Shown here: in pieces, positions 54,901 to 58,289 of the stretch
Position numbering within the stretch: position 1 is the first letter of the stretch
Layout of the letters: each line of letters starts with the position of its first letter
Source: Aedes albopictus
Lineage: Eukaryota; Arthropoda; Insecta; Diptera; Culicidae
Length of the DNA: 64,000 nt
Direction of reading: 5' to 3'
Assembly: GCF_035046485.1 (NCBI RefSeq)
Contig: NC_085137.1
Location: forward strand, 377,208,706-377,272,705
Translations under genes and position numbers: made by a program
Notes under the pieces: model-generated
What the model was told of the DNA's origin: nothing
Seen by the model: only the letters and a program-made list of their open reading frames with translations
Databases searched by the model: none

Positions 54901-56448
54901 TTTCTGGATGAATCACTGAAGAACTTGCTTCGGGAATGATCAATTAATTCCCTAGAGCAACTATCGAACAATCCTCTACTGGACTGCTTGAAGAAATAAC
55001 TGTATAAATTTCTGAAGAAACCTGCGAAATACTTGCTGGAGAATTCAAAGGAAAAAATAATAGAATATCCTTTGAAAATATTTCAGAAGAAATCCCTGTT
55101 GAACATTCTGGAATGTTTGAATAAATTTCGGGAAGATTTTTTAAACAAATCTTAAGAAAAAAAATCTTAAGTGTTCATTGGAGGAGTTTCAGAAAGAACC
55201 TTTTGAAAACTCCCAAACAAACTCTTGAAGAAATTTCTTCAAATTCTTGAGAGTAAATCAGAAGGAAGCCATGAAGAAATTTCTTAAGAAATCCCTGGAA
55301 TAACTTCTAAAATAGTCTGTGCAAGCATCAAACGCATCATTCTCATTCAATTTTGACTGTTTGTCAACCTATTACTTGTTCATCATTGGTACAAATTTGG
55401 ACTCGATTGGTTAATCTTTCGCGAAGCTTTATCCGTTCTCGTAAAACACTAAGACTACCAATTTTTGTACTGTCATATCTCGGAAGCCAGTGAATGGAAT
55501 TGAATGAAATTTTTAACGTTTATCATCAAAATATTGATATACACATATATCAATATATATACACATTAATACTCTCAAAAACTGATGTCAAAATTTTGTT
55601 TACATTTTTTGACTTAGCACAGTCATCCCCTCAGGAGTTCATGTTGTTTATGTTTTGTTTGGACCTGAGAGTCTCAGGTTTGGACAACTAGCTCAGCACA
55701 ATCTCAATTTGACAATATTTGACATTAGTGATTACAGAAATACGTAACCTTGTACGATTGAGGTTGAAACCGAACACATTGCGAACGTAAATATCTCCAT
55801 TACATTGTAATTATTCTAACATTTATGACTGCCGTTGACGTTGAAAAGTTAAATATAGATTGAAAACGAGTGTGTACGGTGAGACCCGATTCTCGTTTCG
55901 CAAACATTTCTCTCTCACCACCGTTATTAATCACGTTTCAAAAGTTTTCCCCAACGTGTGCATTTCGGAAAATTCTTCGATGTTCCCACTGGAAAAAGTC
56001 ACTTCATAGCTGACCTCACCACACCCGCGTCTCAAACTAAATTGAAGCACTTAAACTTATGAAAACAAATAAATGAAACGAAACAAAACGACAAAACTAC
56101 ACAAAACAAATGAAACCAACCGGAGCTCGACCGGTGACCCCACTAGTATCGATCAGTAGAAGCCAACCGATAAGGAACACTGCGAACACTTTCTTCACTA
56201 CTTCCATACGGTTGGACGCCACGTTCCGGACCGAGCTCCGAACTCCGCCGATGTTGCAATCGTTACTCGTCTTTGCTTCCAATTTGTGCGATTCGTTTAT
56301 TTTGTTTCCAAAAAATGCCAAAATTGCGAGCAAATTTGTTTCACAAGTTTTCGAGAAACAAAGGTAAAACACAAAAGACACAGAAGTATACGTAACTAAG
56401 TTAGTCGAGAGAGCAAGCAGTTTGTTACAACAAATGCACACTAACCAT
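3929..56448 (-). CDS. TpnC: Troponin C, muscle calcium sensor (four exons)
   Basis: The coding sequence joins, on the minus strand, 56446-56448, 39156-39183, 4132-4527 and 3929-3963: 462 bases, 153 residues plus stop. Troponin C is the calcium sensor of the thin filament; calcium binding relieves troponin I inhibition of actomyosin. The protein begins [16 protein letters not shown] and ends [11 protein letters not shown]. Four EF-hand loops lie at about residues 20-31, 56-67, 96-107 and 132-143. Loops II ([12 protein letters not shown]) and IV ([12 protein letters not shown]) are canonical with Glu at position 12. Loops I and III end in Met and Val, so they should not bind calcium, as in other insect muscle troponin C proteins. 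Two working sites resemble the two-calcium (F2-type) isoforms rather than the one-site, stretch-activation F1 type. Exons 2-4 are very secure; exon 1 is inferred from splice phase, the known intron-after-ATG layout and the promoter. Confidence 0.9.
3964..4131 (-). other. TpnC intron 3 (168 bases, phase 1)
   Basis: Donor G|GTAAGT at 4131 and acceptor tttgcag at 3964. It is the only short intron of the gene. An open frame from exon 3 runs on into it and should be ignored. Confidence 0.93.
4132..4527 (-). CDS. TpnC: TpnC exon 3 (main EF-hand exon)
   Basis: 396 bases encoding residues 11-142: EF-hands I, II and III, the central helix ([15 protein letters not shown]) and the first part of EF-hand IV ([11 protein letters not shown]). 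It enters with a two-base codon remainder (acceptor ccacag, ending at 4528) and leaves with one base (donor GTAAGT from 4131). Codon use is GC-rich against AT-rich surroundings, as expected of a constrained exon. The similarity is to insect troponin C (motifs [16 protein letters not shown] and LKELDD), not calmodulin. Confidence 0.97.
4540..5570. other. Single-copy intron sequence, nothing recognised
   Basis: About 1 kb next to exon 3 without obvious repeats until degenerate repeat appears near 5160. No exon-like frame, RNA gene or mobile element is seen. Confidence 0.4.
5956..6584. mobile_element. Long palindromic MITE, TAA target duplication (Harbinger-like)
   Basis: The two ~250-base arms are close reverse complements, meeting near 6270. 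The termini are CACAGCG...CGCTGTG and the flanks are TAA on both sides (5953-5955 and 6585-6587). A 3-bp TWA-type duplication is characteristic of PIF/Harbinger elements, so that superfamily is likely. The open frame at 5974-6186 lies in one arm and is not a gene. Confidence 0.75.
6883..7151. mobile_element. MITE of the CACAGACAAACAG family
   Basis: It begins CACAGACAAACAG (6883) and ends CTGTTTGTCTGTG (7151); the right end also has the 'gtgatacgt' subterminal block. The 269-bp interior is non-coding. The same termini bound the better-preserved copy at 45119-45453. No target duplication is preserved here. Confidence 0.7.
7160..8195. other. AT-rich interior of transposon C; no gene
   Basis: Non-coding AT-rich sequence inside element C. 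Short open frames have no recognisable domain. Confidence 0.4.
8365..8398 (+). ncRNA. Hammerhead-like motif in element B
   Basis: CTGAAGA (8365-8371), one extra A, stem GATCC (8373-8377) with loop aaacccga, stem GGATC (8386-8390), GAAA (8391-8394) and CGTC (8395-8398). This is the conserved core layout of a hammerhead ribozyme with perfect helix II pairing. The extra base before helix II is non-canonical. I could not find a convincing helix I, so this copy may be inactive. Confidence 0.4.
8594..8608. repeat. Poly-G tract (G15)
   Basis: Fifteen consecutive G on the plus strand at the start of the tandem-repeat area within element A. Confidence 0.95.
8680..9240. repeat. ~130-bp tandem repeat inside element A
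   Basis: A unit containing 'tctcaggtgcgttacatggg' followed by 'gtccgagggggtttt' recurs at about 8775, 8943, 9076 and, degenerate, 9203. The first spacing is longer because an AT-rich (aaat)n segment near 8822-8852 interrupts it. Related G-rich sequence occurs at 21570-21780 and 22210-22570. Confidence 0.7.
9775..11110. repeat. Degenerate minisatellite, purine-rich on +
   Basis: Loose repeats of 'ggaatttctgaagaaattcc' in one polarity. The minus-strand frames at 10530-11106 are read-throughs of this repeat. A recent 94-bp tandem duplication is embedded at 10024-10210. Confidence 0.7.
10024..10210. repeat. 94-bp tandem duplication
   Basis: 'gagaatttttaagaggtgtt' begins at 10024 and again at 10118, and the following ~85 bases are almost identical in both units. 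The low divergence marks it as much younger than the surrounding repeat. Confidence 0.9.
11110..11660. other. Intron sequence, nothing recognised
   Basis: AT-rich, apparently low copy. The 97-codon minus-strand frame at 11118-11411 has no domain I can identify and lies in intron sequence. Confidence 0.4.
11748..11780 (-). ncRNA. Degenerate hammerhead-like motif
   Basis: Read on the minus strand: TGACA, CTGAGGA (11769-11775), an extra A, helix GATTAC/GTAGTC with one G-U pair, then GAAGG instead of GAAA (11748-11750). The last core A is lost, so self-cleavage is unlikely. It belongs to the same family as the motif at 31854-31893, and shares 'cttcgaatgagtgtaatcag' about 30-60 bases to its left. 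Confidence 0.35.
12280..12574. mobile_element. MITE with long inverted arms, TA flanks (copy 1)
   Basis: It begins CACAGAAAAAAATATG and ends ATATTTTTTTCTGTG, flanked by TA (12278-12279 and 12575-12576). Nearly the whole element is a hairpin: 'gggaatgctagagttagtgc' in the left arm has its complement in the right arm. A TA duplication suggests the Tc1/mariner superfamily. Non-coding. Confidence 0.8.
12586..12785. mobile_element. Second copy of the same MITE, internally deleted
   Basis: Same termini and the same 'gggaatgctagagttagtgc' block as copy 1, but about 95 bases are missing from the right half. It lies only 11 bases from copy 1 in the same orientation. Its flanks are CA/CA rather than TA. 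Confidence 0.78.
12790..14390. other. Non-repetitive intron island
   Basis: About 1.6 kb of mixed, more GC-rich sequence without recognised repeats. Several short open frames exist on both strands but none has a known domain or good splice context. A small palindrome (cctccactagtggagg) lies near 13600. It may be ancestral intron with regulatory content. Confidence 0.4.
14410..15495 (+). pseudogene. 3' end of a non-LTR retrotransposon (R1/LOA-like), degraded
   Basis: Two plus-strand frames together read like the C-terminus of a mosquito non-LTR reverse transcriptase polyprotein: '[10 protein letters not shown]' in one frame, then '[20 protein letters not shown]' and '[16 protein letters not shown]' after frameshifts. 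This is the terminal zinc-finger region usual in R1/LOA-group ORF2. About 800 bases of 3' UTR-like sequence follow, ending in (ttc)n near 15475. The 5' part is missing and the frame is broken at least twice. Clade is inferred from the C-terminal pattern only. Confidence 0.65.
15575..15750 (+). mobile_element. MITE-like repeat, TTACC/GGTAA family (copy 1)
   Basis: Contains 'tttaccaaaatctcaatcg' and 'gagttttacagacaaacgat', shared in order with the copy at 18925-19160 and, inverted, with 36725-36935. Non-coding and strongly diverged. Confidence 0.5.
15950..17270. repeat. Degenerate minisatellite, purine-rich on +
   Basis: Variants of 'ggaatttctgaagaaatt' with one polarity through 1.3 kb. No gene. 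A retroposon tail is inserted at 16146. Confidence 0.7.
16146..16203 (+). mobile_element. 5'-truncated retroposon tail with (aatc)n end
   Basis: 58 bases, 'gacgaaccagccaagggctg' followed by an (aatc)n tail, flanked by a perfect 11-bp direct repeat ATTTCTGAAGA (16135-16145 and 16204-16214). This is the footprint of a severely truncated LINE or SINE insertion. Confidence 0.75.
18425..18811. mobile_element. MITE-like insertion with AACCCAAA subterminal repeats
   Basis: Left end TACACTGAAAAATATTTAAA, right end ...TAGTTCCGTGTA; both carry AACCCAAA or its complement just inside, and 'aaatttgggtt' recurs internally. It interrupts the older tandem units of the surrounding element. Confidence 0.5.
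18925..19165 (+). mobile_element. MITE-like repeat, TTACC/GGTAA family (copy 2)
   Basis: Best-preserved copy: 'ttttaccaaaatctcaaccg', then 'gtttgacagataaacgataa' and several TTACCGAA units. Shares these blocks with 15575-15750 and 36725-36935. Confidence 0.55.
19400..20640 (+). repeat. 152-bp tandem repeat array (satellite-like)
   Basis: The block 'actaccggttcagatatggt' or a variant starts at 19495, 19632, about 19785 (shortened), 19904, 20056, 20208, 20360 and 20511. The last four intervals are 152, 152, 152 and 151 bases. Each unit also holds 'ggtttgatgtgtcgcatgca' and a 'ccggttccgg' palindrome. Units grow more alike toward the right; older relics lie at 17940-18420. The overlapping frames (19731-20789) are translations of the repeat. 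Confidence 0.9.
20800..20862. repeat. (CA)n microsatellite
   Basis: Imperfect CA/CATA run near the right end of the composite element, followed by 'gacatcacctcaattcgtcg'. Confidence 0.9.
21000..21430. repeat. Short degenerate minisatellite and AT-rich filler
   Basis: The purine-rich repeat continues to about 21230, followed by AT-rich sequence with nothing recognised. Confidence 0.45.
21430..23150. mobile_element. Rearranged relative of element A
   Basis: G-rich segments at 21570-21780 and 22210-22570 resemble the 8.7-9.3 kb repeat. 'ttcagaaaagcttctcgacg' through 'gacctatgctcaagg' (22590-22650) matches 9325-9395 in direct orientation. By contrast 22915-23140 matches the 9560-9760 end in inverse orientation, including CCATTTAGGTAGAATCC. 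The copy is therefore inverted or recombined relative to element A. Confidence 0.55.
21782..22032. mobile_element. Foldback MITE with ~55-bp arms
   Basis: 'ctgtaagcgttcaataatca' in the left arm (21782-21841) and its near complement in the right arm (21969-22032); both adjoin 'gccgctaggtggtg' or its complement. The ~130-base centre is AT-rich and non-coding. Confidence 0.75.
23150..24960. other. Non-repetitive, GC-richer intron island
   Basis: About 1.8 kb without recognised repeats, containing GC-rich patches near 23740 and 24400. The longest frames (23451-23843 and 24505-24834, both +) show no domain and no persuasive splice signals. It looks like single-copy intron and is a candidate regulatory region. 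Confidence 0.4.
24970..28070. repeat. Longest degenerate minisatellite tract, purine-rich on +
   Basis: Three kilobases of variants of 'ggaatttctggaagaatctc' in a single polarity. Open frames on both strands (for example 26464-26829 + and 26482-26862 -) are repeat translations rich in Phe, Ser, Glu and Ile. No exon is seen. Confidence 0.8.
25262..25340 (+). mobile_element. 5'-truncated copy of retroposon H
   Basis: 79 bases ending in a poly(A) run, flanked by a perfect 10-bp duplication TCTCTGGAGG (25252-25261 and 25341-25350). 'tggtcgcagtgg' and 'gatcaaa' match the 3' end of the ~1-kb element at 52978-53944. Confidence 0.8.
28069..28470. mobile_element. Foldback element with ~165-bp arms
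   Basis: The left and right arms are near-perfect complements: 'ggtttctgcaaaaacgaaaa' on the right side has its complement on the left. The ends are GTGAATTTTAACTTAAGG and its counterpart near 28447-28469. 'acctctggatgatg' occurs immediately on both sides (about 28055 and 28472), a probable long target duplication, with an extra T-rich segment (28070-28090) on the left. A diverged relative is at 42295-42545. Confidence 0.75.
28475..29510. repeat. Degenerate minisatellite, purine-rich on +
   Basis: Continuation of the 24970-28070 tract after the foldback insertion, same polarity. Frames at 28686-29238 are repeat translations. Confidence 0.7.
29515..29860. other. AT-rich sequence, nothing recognised
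   Basis: Low-complexity AT-rich intron sequence with no gene or element that I can name. Confidence 0.4.
29860..31215. other. Non-repetitive, GC-richer intron island
   Basis: About 1.3 kb of mixed sequence with GC-rich parts near 30540 and 30700-31030. Overlapping short frames on both strands (30247-31147) reflect high GC rather than coding. No known domain. Possible regulatory content. Confidence 0.4.
31370..32076. mobile_element. Foldback element with ~110-bp arms
   Basis: Left arm (about 31370-31505) contains 'atgtgcatcattggta' and 'cgttctcgaaaaacac'; the right arm (about 31963-32076) contains their complements. A related single arm is at 55335-55530. The centre encloses the hammerhead-like segment at 31854-31893. 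Confidence 0.65.
31854..31893 (-). ncRNA. Hammerhead-like motif
   Basis: On the minus strand: TGACA, CTGAGGA (31881-31887), an extra A, helix GATTACC... paired with GTAGAC across a short loop, GAAA (31859-31862), then TACGC. Compared with the copy at 40127-40172 the TACGTATCTGTC end is degraded, so helix I cannot form. Confidence 0.4.
32090..32958. other. AT-rich sequence, nothing recognised
   Basis: No repeat family, RNA gene or coding exon was identified. The region abuts the RTE insertion. Confidence 0.4.
32969..34583 (-). pseudogene. RTE-clade non-LTR reverse transcriptase, 5'-truncated and frameshifted
   Basis: Read on the minus strand, three frames make one reverse transcriptase. The N-terminal part (about 34583-34110) has [12 protein letters not shown] and [18 protein letters not shown]. 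The middle (about 34100-33500) has [19 protein letters not shown] and the catalytic FADDMD box. The C-terminal part (33500-33006) has the RTE-type [14 protein letters not shown]. Frame breaks lie near 34105 and 33500. A perfect 10-bp duplication, TCCAGCTACT (32959-32968 and 34584-34593), bounds the insertion. The 3' tail is an (atga)-type repeat. The endonuclease domain is missing, so the copy was dead on arrival. Confidence 0.9.
34594..34900. other. AT-rich sequence, nothing recognised
   Basis: No recognised feature between the RTE insertion and the hammerhead-like segment. Confidence 0.35.
34901..34995 (+). mobile_element. 3' end of a B-family retroelement with hammerhead-like motif
   Basis: CAGAAGA (34908-34914), extra A, GGTCC/GGACC helix (34916-34920 and 34926-34930), GAAA (34931-34934), CGTC and GGAC (34939-34942). 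GTCT just upstream (34904-34907) can pair with GGAC using one G-U pair, giving a helix I. The second core base is A instead of T. About 40 bases later 'ttttatttgtgtcaagacta' and 'agcc' parallel the end of element B (ttatttctgtgactgcaagcc), showing common descent. Confidence 0.5.
35130..35283. mobile_element. Small MITE with CCATAAACTACGTAGAC inverted repeats
   Basis: CCATAAACTACGTAGAC at about 35134 and its exact complement at about 35258-35274 enclose ~110 bases with no coding capacity. Short terminal extensions (ACCTGT / AGTGCC) are imperfect. Confidence 0.75.
35611..35664 (+). mobile_element. Tiny poly(A)-tailed retroposon insertion
   Basis: 54 bases ending in a 14-A run, flanked by a perfect 11-bp duplication CTTTTGATCTG (35600-35610 and 35665-35675). 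The source element is not identifiable from so short a piece. Confidence 0.7.
35684..36133 (+). mobile_element. tRNA-derived SINE, about 450 bp
   Basis: A tRNA-like head has a complementary acceptor-type stem (gcccggggct ... agccccggc, 35691-35760) and a clear B box (GGTTCGAACTC, 35741-35751). A ~370-base tRNA-unrelated body follows, ending in an A-rich tail near 36133. The known Aedes SINE Gecko is one possibility; I cannot confirm it. Confidence 0.6.
36150..36720. repeat. Degenerate minisatellite, pyrimidine-rich on +
   Basis: Variants of 'ttcttccagggatttttc' with opposite polarity to the 25-29 kb tract. No gene. Confidence 0.6.
36725..36935 (-). mobile_element. MITE-like repeat, TTACC/GGTAA family (copy 3, inverted)
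   Basis: 'tttcggtaaaatgttatcgt' and 'ccatcaaactctaacgaag' match copies 1 and 2 in reverse orientation. Confidence 0.55.
37066..37241 (-). mobile_element. tRNA-derived SINE (tRNA-Asp-like head), about 175 bp
   Basis: On the minus strand: A box TGGTGAGATGG (37219-37229), an anticodon-arm-like 'cttgactatcacgccgagg', and B box GGGATCGAATCCC (37175-37187). An unrelated body (ccttcggaagggaagtaaag) ends in an A-rich tail at about 37066. An imperfect flanking repeat (aattttgagga / aattttaagga) may be the target duplication. It is not a functional tRNA: the acceptor stem does not close. Confidence 0.7.
37245..39155. other. Intron sequence upstream of exon 3 side, mostly non-repetitive
   Basis: 37245-37640 is AT-rich. 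37640-39155 is mixed sequence without recognised repeats, adjoining exon 2. No further exon is seen. Confidence 0.4.
39156..39183 (-). CDS. TpnC: TpnC exon 2 (28-base microexon)
   Basis: Encodes EDLDKQQLE plus the first base of the next codon. Acceptor ttcatttgcag ends at 39184 and donor GTAAGT starts at 39155. The resulting [15 protein letters not shown] joins exactly to exon 3 and matches the N-terminal helix of insect troponin C. It is too short for open-frame searches to find. Confidence 0.93.
39887..40236 (+). mobile_element. 350-bp retroposon with hammerhead-like motif
   Basis: Bounded by a perfect 10-bp duplication CAGATATTCC (39877-39886 and 40237-40246). The interior holds a degenerate tRNA-like stretch (ttgcataatgg near 39992 and ggatcaagg near 40031) and the hammerhead-like motif at 40127-40172. 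No open frame. The size is close to element B without its nested insert. Confidence 0.55.
40127..40172 (+). ncRNA. Best hammerhead-like motif in the window
   Basis: In order: GACA (40127-40130), CTGAAGA (40131-40137), one extra C, GACCT (40139-40143), loop, AGGTC (40152-40156), GAAA (40157-40160), palindromic TACGTA (40161-40166), TC, and TGTC (40169-40172). GACA pairs with TGTC as helix I, GACCT with AGGTC as helix II, and TACGTA could form a minimal or dimeric helix III. The predicted cleavage triplet ATC fits the NUH rule. The extra base before helix II departs from the consensus. Confidence 0.5.
40250..41440. other. AT-rich intron sequence with a solitary transposon end
   Basis: Nothing coding. 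A solitary 'gtgtacgagaaaggc' (41257-41271) equals the right end of the 17.3-21.0 kb composite element. 40725-40870 ('ttattacgtaacgc', then a C/T-rich run) may be a repeat fragment. Confidence 0.4.
41440..42080. repeat. Weak degenerate minisatellite, mixed polarity
   Basis: Only loosely repetitive; the most eroded block of the family in the window. Confidence 0.4.
42295..42545. mobile_element. Diverged relative of the 28-kb foldback element
   Basis: Begins 'cttaaggcgaaactgaatcg', contains 'ttttctggtggaaaatg' and 'ttttgaaaatattgcttc', the same blocks as 28090-28469, and still folds imperfectly on itself. It is older than that copy. Confidence 0.6.
42590..43460. repeat. Degenerate minisatellite, pyrimidine-rich on +
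   Basis: Variants of 'ttccagaattcctcaagg', interrupted at the right by a MITE. No gene. Confidence 0.6.
43466..43693. mobile_element. MITE with 22-bp inverted repeats
   Basis: GCATTTGGTTCACCACTGG plus ACT at the left and the complement with one mismatch at the right (about 43672-43693) enclose ~180 non-coding bases. No target duplication is obvious. Confidence 0.75.
43700..44690. repeat. Degenerate minisatellite; polarity switches near 43950
   Basis: Pyrimidine-rich on + to about 43950, then purine-rich to 44690. The minus-strand frames 44206-44706 are repeat translations. Confidence 0.6.
44700..46435 (+). pseudogene. Non-LTR reverse transcriptase remnant, split by a MITE
   Basis: Broken plus-strand frames read as one reverse transcriptase. 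They include LVKVPKTSDLTEC (44735 region), a CVDHII...LEQI helix, [30 protein letters not shown] (45010-45090), then after the [42 protein letters not shown] and [16 protein letters not shown]. The catalytic ADD motif has become ADA. Later fragments up to 46435 ([25 protein letters not shown]) are the C-terminal region. There are several stops and frameshifts and no N-terminal endonuclease. Clade is uncertain. Confidence 0.85.
45119..45453. mobile_element. MITE of the CACAGACAAACAG family, 7-bp target duplication
   Basis: 20-bp perfect terminal inverted repeats, CACAGACAAACAGACGTAAC and its complement, enclose 295 non-coding bases. The flanks are ACTGCAC (45112-45118 and 45454-45460). Removing the element and one duplication restores the reading of the interrupted reverse transcriptase remnant, which dates the MITE as the younger insertion. 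Confidence 0.88.
46440..48340. other. Non-repetitive intron island
   Basis: About 1.9 kb of GC-richer, apparently single-copy sequence apart from an AT-rich stretch near 47320-47460. Short frames at 46767-46949 and 47540-47749 have no recognisable domain. Confidence 0.4.
48340..48930. repeat. Degenerate minisatellite, polarity switch near 48470
   Basis: Purine-rich on + and then pyrimidine-rich. No gene. Confidence 0.55.
48934..49160. mobile_element. MITE with CTAkAGGTCC inverted repeats
   Basis: CTATAGGTCC at the left and GGACCTCTAG at the right, with further matching inside (gagaggctc and its complement). 227 bp, non-coding. Confidence 0.65.
49170..51230. repeat. Degenerate minisatellite, polarity switch near 49790
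   Basis: Purine-rich on + from about 49300 to 49790, pyrimidine-rich to 51230. The long frames at 50060-50449 (-) and 50624-51103 (+) translate the repeat and have no domain. Confidence 0.7.
51236..52372. mobile_element. Element bounded by CCCGAnCA inverted ends
   Basis: CCCGAGCAAAAAAGAATA at the left and, complemented, CCCGATCAGAGGAGAATA at the right. Both terminal thirds are rich in ATAAC/GTTAT motifs, while 51660-52060 is the generic degenerate minisatellite. It may be one element or two related ones flanking minisatellite. Confidence 0.5.
52761..54003 (+). mobile_element. Feilai: Feilai SINE, full length but interrupted
   Basis: tRNA-like head with A box (tagcctagtggttaag) and B box (ggttcgattcc, 52828-52838), the Feilai body (gcaatggcaggcaaa) and a (gaa)n end at 53992-54003. 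A perfect 13-bp duplication ATTTCTTTAAGAA (52748-52760 and 54004-54016) bounds it. Retroposon H is inserted at 52977, before the last ~60 bases. RNA polymerase III promoter boxes look intact. Confidence 0.9.
52978..53944 (+). mobile_element. Retroposon H (~967 bp, poly(A)-tailed), nested in Feilai
   Basis: Begins 'tgtggctaaacgggctcg' and ends in 'gaacag' plus poly(A). Flanked by AAGTTGAAGCGA (52966-52977 and 53945-53956), a 12-bp duplication of Feilai sequence. No open frame longer than a few dozen codons, so it depends on another element. Two more copies are at 25262-25340 (3' end only) and 63938-64000 (5' end). Confidence 0.82.
54017..55320. repeat. Degenerate minisatellite, mainly purine-rich on +
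   Basis: From about 54260 onward variants of 'gaatttctgaagaaatc'. Minus-strand frame 54675-54971 is repeat-derived. Confidence 0.65.
55335..55620 (+). mobile_element. Relative of the 31.4-kb foldback arm
   Basis: 'ttttgactgtttgtcaacct', 'catcattggtac' and 'aacgtttatcatcaaaata' parallel 31390-31590 in the same orientation. Only one arm is present. Confidence 0.55.
55690..56440. other. Non-repetitive 5' end of intron 1
   Basis: Single-copy-looking sequence directly downstream of exon 1. No gene. First introns of insect troponin genes often carry muscle enhancers, so this is a reasonable regulatory candidate, but no specific site is proven. Confidence 0.4.
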
Positions 56449-56609
56449 TGCTGCTTTTTTGTTTTCTACTGAATTAAGAGTGAGGGGTGGTCCGAACGGA
56501 CGGAACTTTTATCAGCACTTTTTGGTTCGGTTTTCGCGTTTGCACCTGAGCACACTGCACTGGCAGGCTCGACTCTGTTGGCGAGATGGATCTAGAACTA
56601 GGTTTGACT
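56446..56609 (-). CDS. TpnC: TpnC exon 1 (5' UTR plus ATG)
   Basis: On the minus strand the exon runs from the predicted start site (56609) through 161 bases of UTR with no upstream ATG, to AGCAGCAATG (ATG 56446-56448). It is followed at once by the donor GTTAGT. Only the Met codon is coding. Exon 2 starts in phase 0, which fits an intron directly after the ATG, as known for insect troponin C genes. Another, unseen first exon remains possible. Confidence 0.68.
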
Positions 56610-56640
56610 GAATGGCCGTCTGCTCAGCAGAATTATATCG
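56606..56640 (-). promoter_or_regulatory. TpnC core promoter: TATA-like box and initiator
   Basis: On the minus strand TATAAT (56637 to 56632) precedes the arthropod initiator TCAGTC (56611 to 56606; A of the initiator at 56609). The first T of the box is 28 bases upstream of that A, close to the usual spacing. It lies immediately 5' of the ATG-bearing exon. Confidence 0.6.
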
Positions 56641-57339
56641 AAAGGGTTCTTCCCCCAAGTCGACGCGGACCACACAATCTCGAATCCTCGGTTTGAACTG
56701 GCACTGAGGTAAAAAGTACTATAAAATTTCCCCGAATTTATTCGCACTAGTACACCAACACACCGAACGCCGAAGGGATGCAATTTTGCTGCACTTTCAG
56801 AGGTTTTCCACGGTTGTTTGAGTGCACGACGCTGCAGCTCTCCGCTTGGCACTACATATTATAGTTGTTTCAAATATGAACGATGGTCTTGGCGTATCCA
56901 CGGGTTTCCCAATCCGGCGGGACCATTCAGCCGCCCCATGGGGGATTTGGCACGGACGGAGGCTTAACTTGTTCGCTTCAGACGCCGCAGTAGCAGGTGT
57001 GCCGAGGTGCAAAATAGAAAATCACAACGTGCCAAAAAATTCCGTCATCATTCTGCCCTCCCCGAAGAGCAAAACGAGAAATCTCGGCACATGAGACTGA
57101 ATTTGCACATCCGACATCGAGCAGAAGGGGTTGACACGATCATACTTACAATGGAAGTCATTATGGATAGAGCGGTAAATTTGCACTTTGCAGAGGTAAG
57201 TCGAACAACGAACGCGAGCACGCGCTGACGGAAGTCGCGATGTTCCGGAAAAGTAGTAGCACAGAACCTTGACGGCTTAGACGTGGACCGTGGTCAACAC
57301 TTGTACGGAATGGAGCGCTTGACTGCCGATCGTGTATAG

Positions 57340-57349
57340 TTATATATAA
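57340..57349. promoter_or_regulatory. MEF2 consensus match TTATATATAA
   Basis: Fits YTAWWWWTAR exactly, about 730 bases upstream of the TpnC initiator. MEF2 drives muscle structural genes including troponins in Drosophila. The match could be chance in AT-rich DNA. Confidence 0.3.
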
Positions 57350-58262
57350 GCTTTCTTTCAGTTTTCACCGATTTTCCAAGCCCGCGACCAATACCACGCT
57401 TCTTCTCTCCACCCCCACGCAAGAATACCGTCCACTAGGGTTTCCCAGAACGTTTACATTCTCACCGTTTCCATACCGATTTCCCCACCCACATCATCCT
57501 CTGAACCGAGCAAACGTCAGGTCGAGCAAAATAATCATTTTGTAATTTATACAATTTAATGAAAATTTATTTTAAACTCCCTCCCCAGTGCTAATACCTG
57601 CACGCATTCGGCTTCGCCCCGGAATCCCGCTCTGTGAGTATCCCATCCGAACGTACGTTCTTACACGCAGACCCACCAGCCAGCGTGTACTCCGACAACC
57701 ACACTCACACACACACAAAACCACCCACCTACCTATAGTACATATAGCCCCTACAAGTTGATGATAATTTTCCCCGCAAGAATGAGCCTGACGTGTGCTG
57801 CTCTGGGTTGATAGAGCAAGATCTCGCATGCAGCAGCAGACGACGTCTCTGACATGGAGGAGCTGCCGACCGACACCGGCCGCACCAGCAGGTCTCTCAA
57901 TGGATATAGCTAAACAAAAGGAAAGAAATTTTCCTCCCTGGGTGCGCGCTGACGGTGCTTCAATTGATGGTTGAAATCGGGAAAATTGGATCTACAGATA
58001 AGGTAAGTATACAACGGAGCTGCATATCGAACTTTCCTCGAGCCGTGGGCTTCTTGGCATCAGTCTTCTAGCTGTTTCGTAACCATCGAAGAATGGGTTC
58101 ACTTCCCGATCTAGCAGGAGAAAACTTTTCGTCAAACGTGAAATTCTTTATATTTCAGACTAGCCAAACTAACTTGAAGTTCAAAACATAAGGTCTACAC
58201 TCCACTCAGGCTGAGACAAATTTTATGTTGACTTGTCTGTTTAAACTCCTCCCTCCATTCAA

Positions 58263-58272
58263 TTATTTTTAG
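58263..58272. promoter_or_regulatory. MEF2 consensus match TTATTTTTAG
   Basis: Exact YTAWWWWTAR match about 1.65 kb upstream of the TpnC initiator, at the edge of the foldback element. Function is inferred only. Confidence 0.25.
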
Positions 58273-58289
58273 CTGGATTTTGCATGACA

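Larger units (their letters stand above)
39184..56445 (-). other. TpnC intron 1 (about 17.3 kb, directly after ATG)
   Basis: Donor ATG|GTTAGT at 56445 and acceptor tttgcag at 39184. Filled largely by retroposons and minisatellite; 39190-39880, 46440-48340 and 55690-56445 are non-repetitive. Confidence 0.7.
56641..58289. other. Upstream non-repetitive region of TpnC
   Basis: About 1.6 kb of GC-richer, low-copy sequence between the promoter and a foldback element. Open frames at 56822-57228 (+) and 57572-57829 (-) have no known domain and are probably chance. Contains two MEF2-consensus matches listed separately. Confidence 0.45.

Noticed and set aside
56822..57228. A divergent upstream gene on +
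   Set aside because: 90- and 73-codon frames without domain, signal or promoter support; likely chance in GC-richer DNA.
57335..57363. A plus-strand TATA/initiator pair (TATATAAG ... TCAGTT)
   Set aside because: The spacing is only about 17-19 bases from the box and no gene follows; better read as a MEF2-type site.
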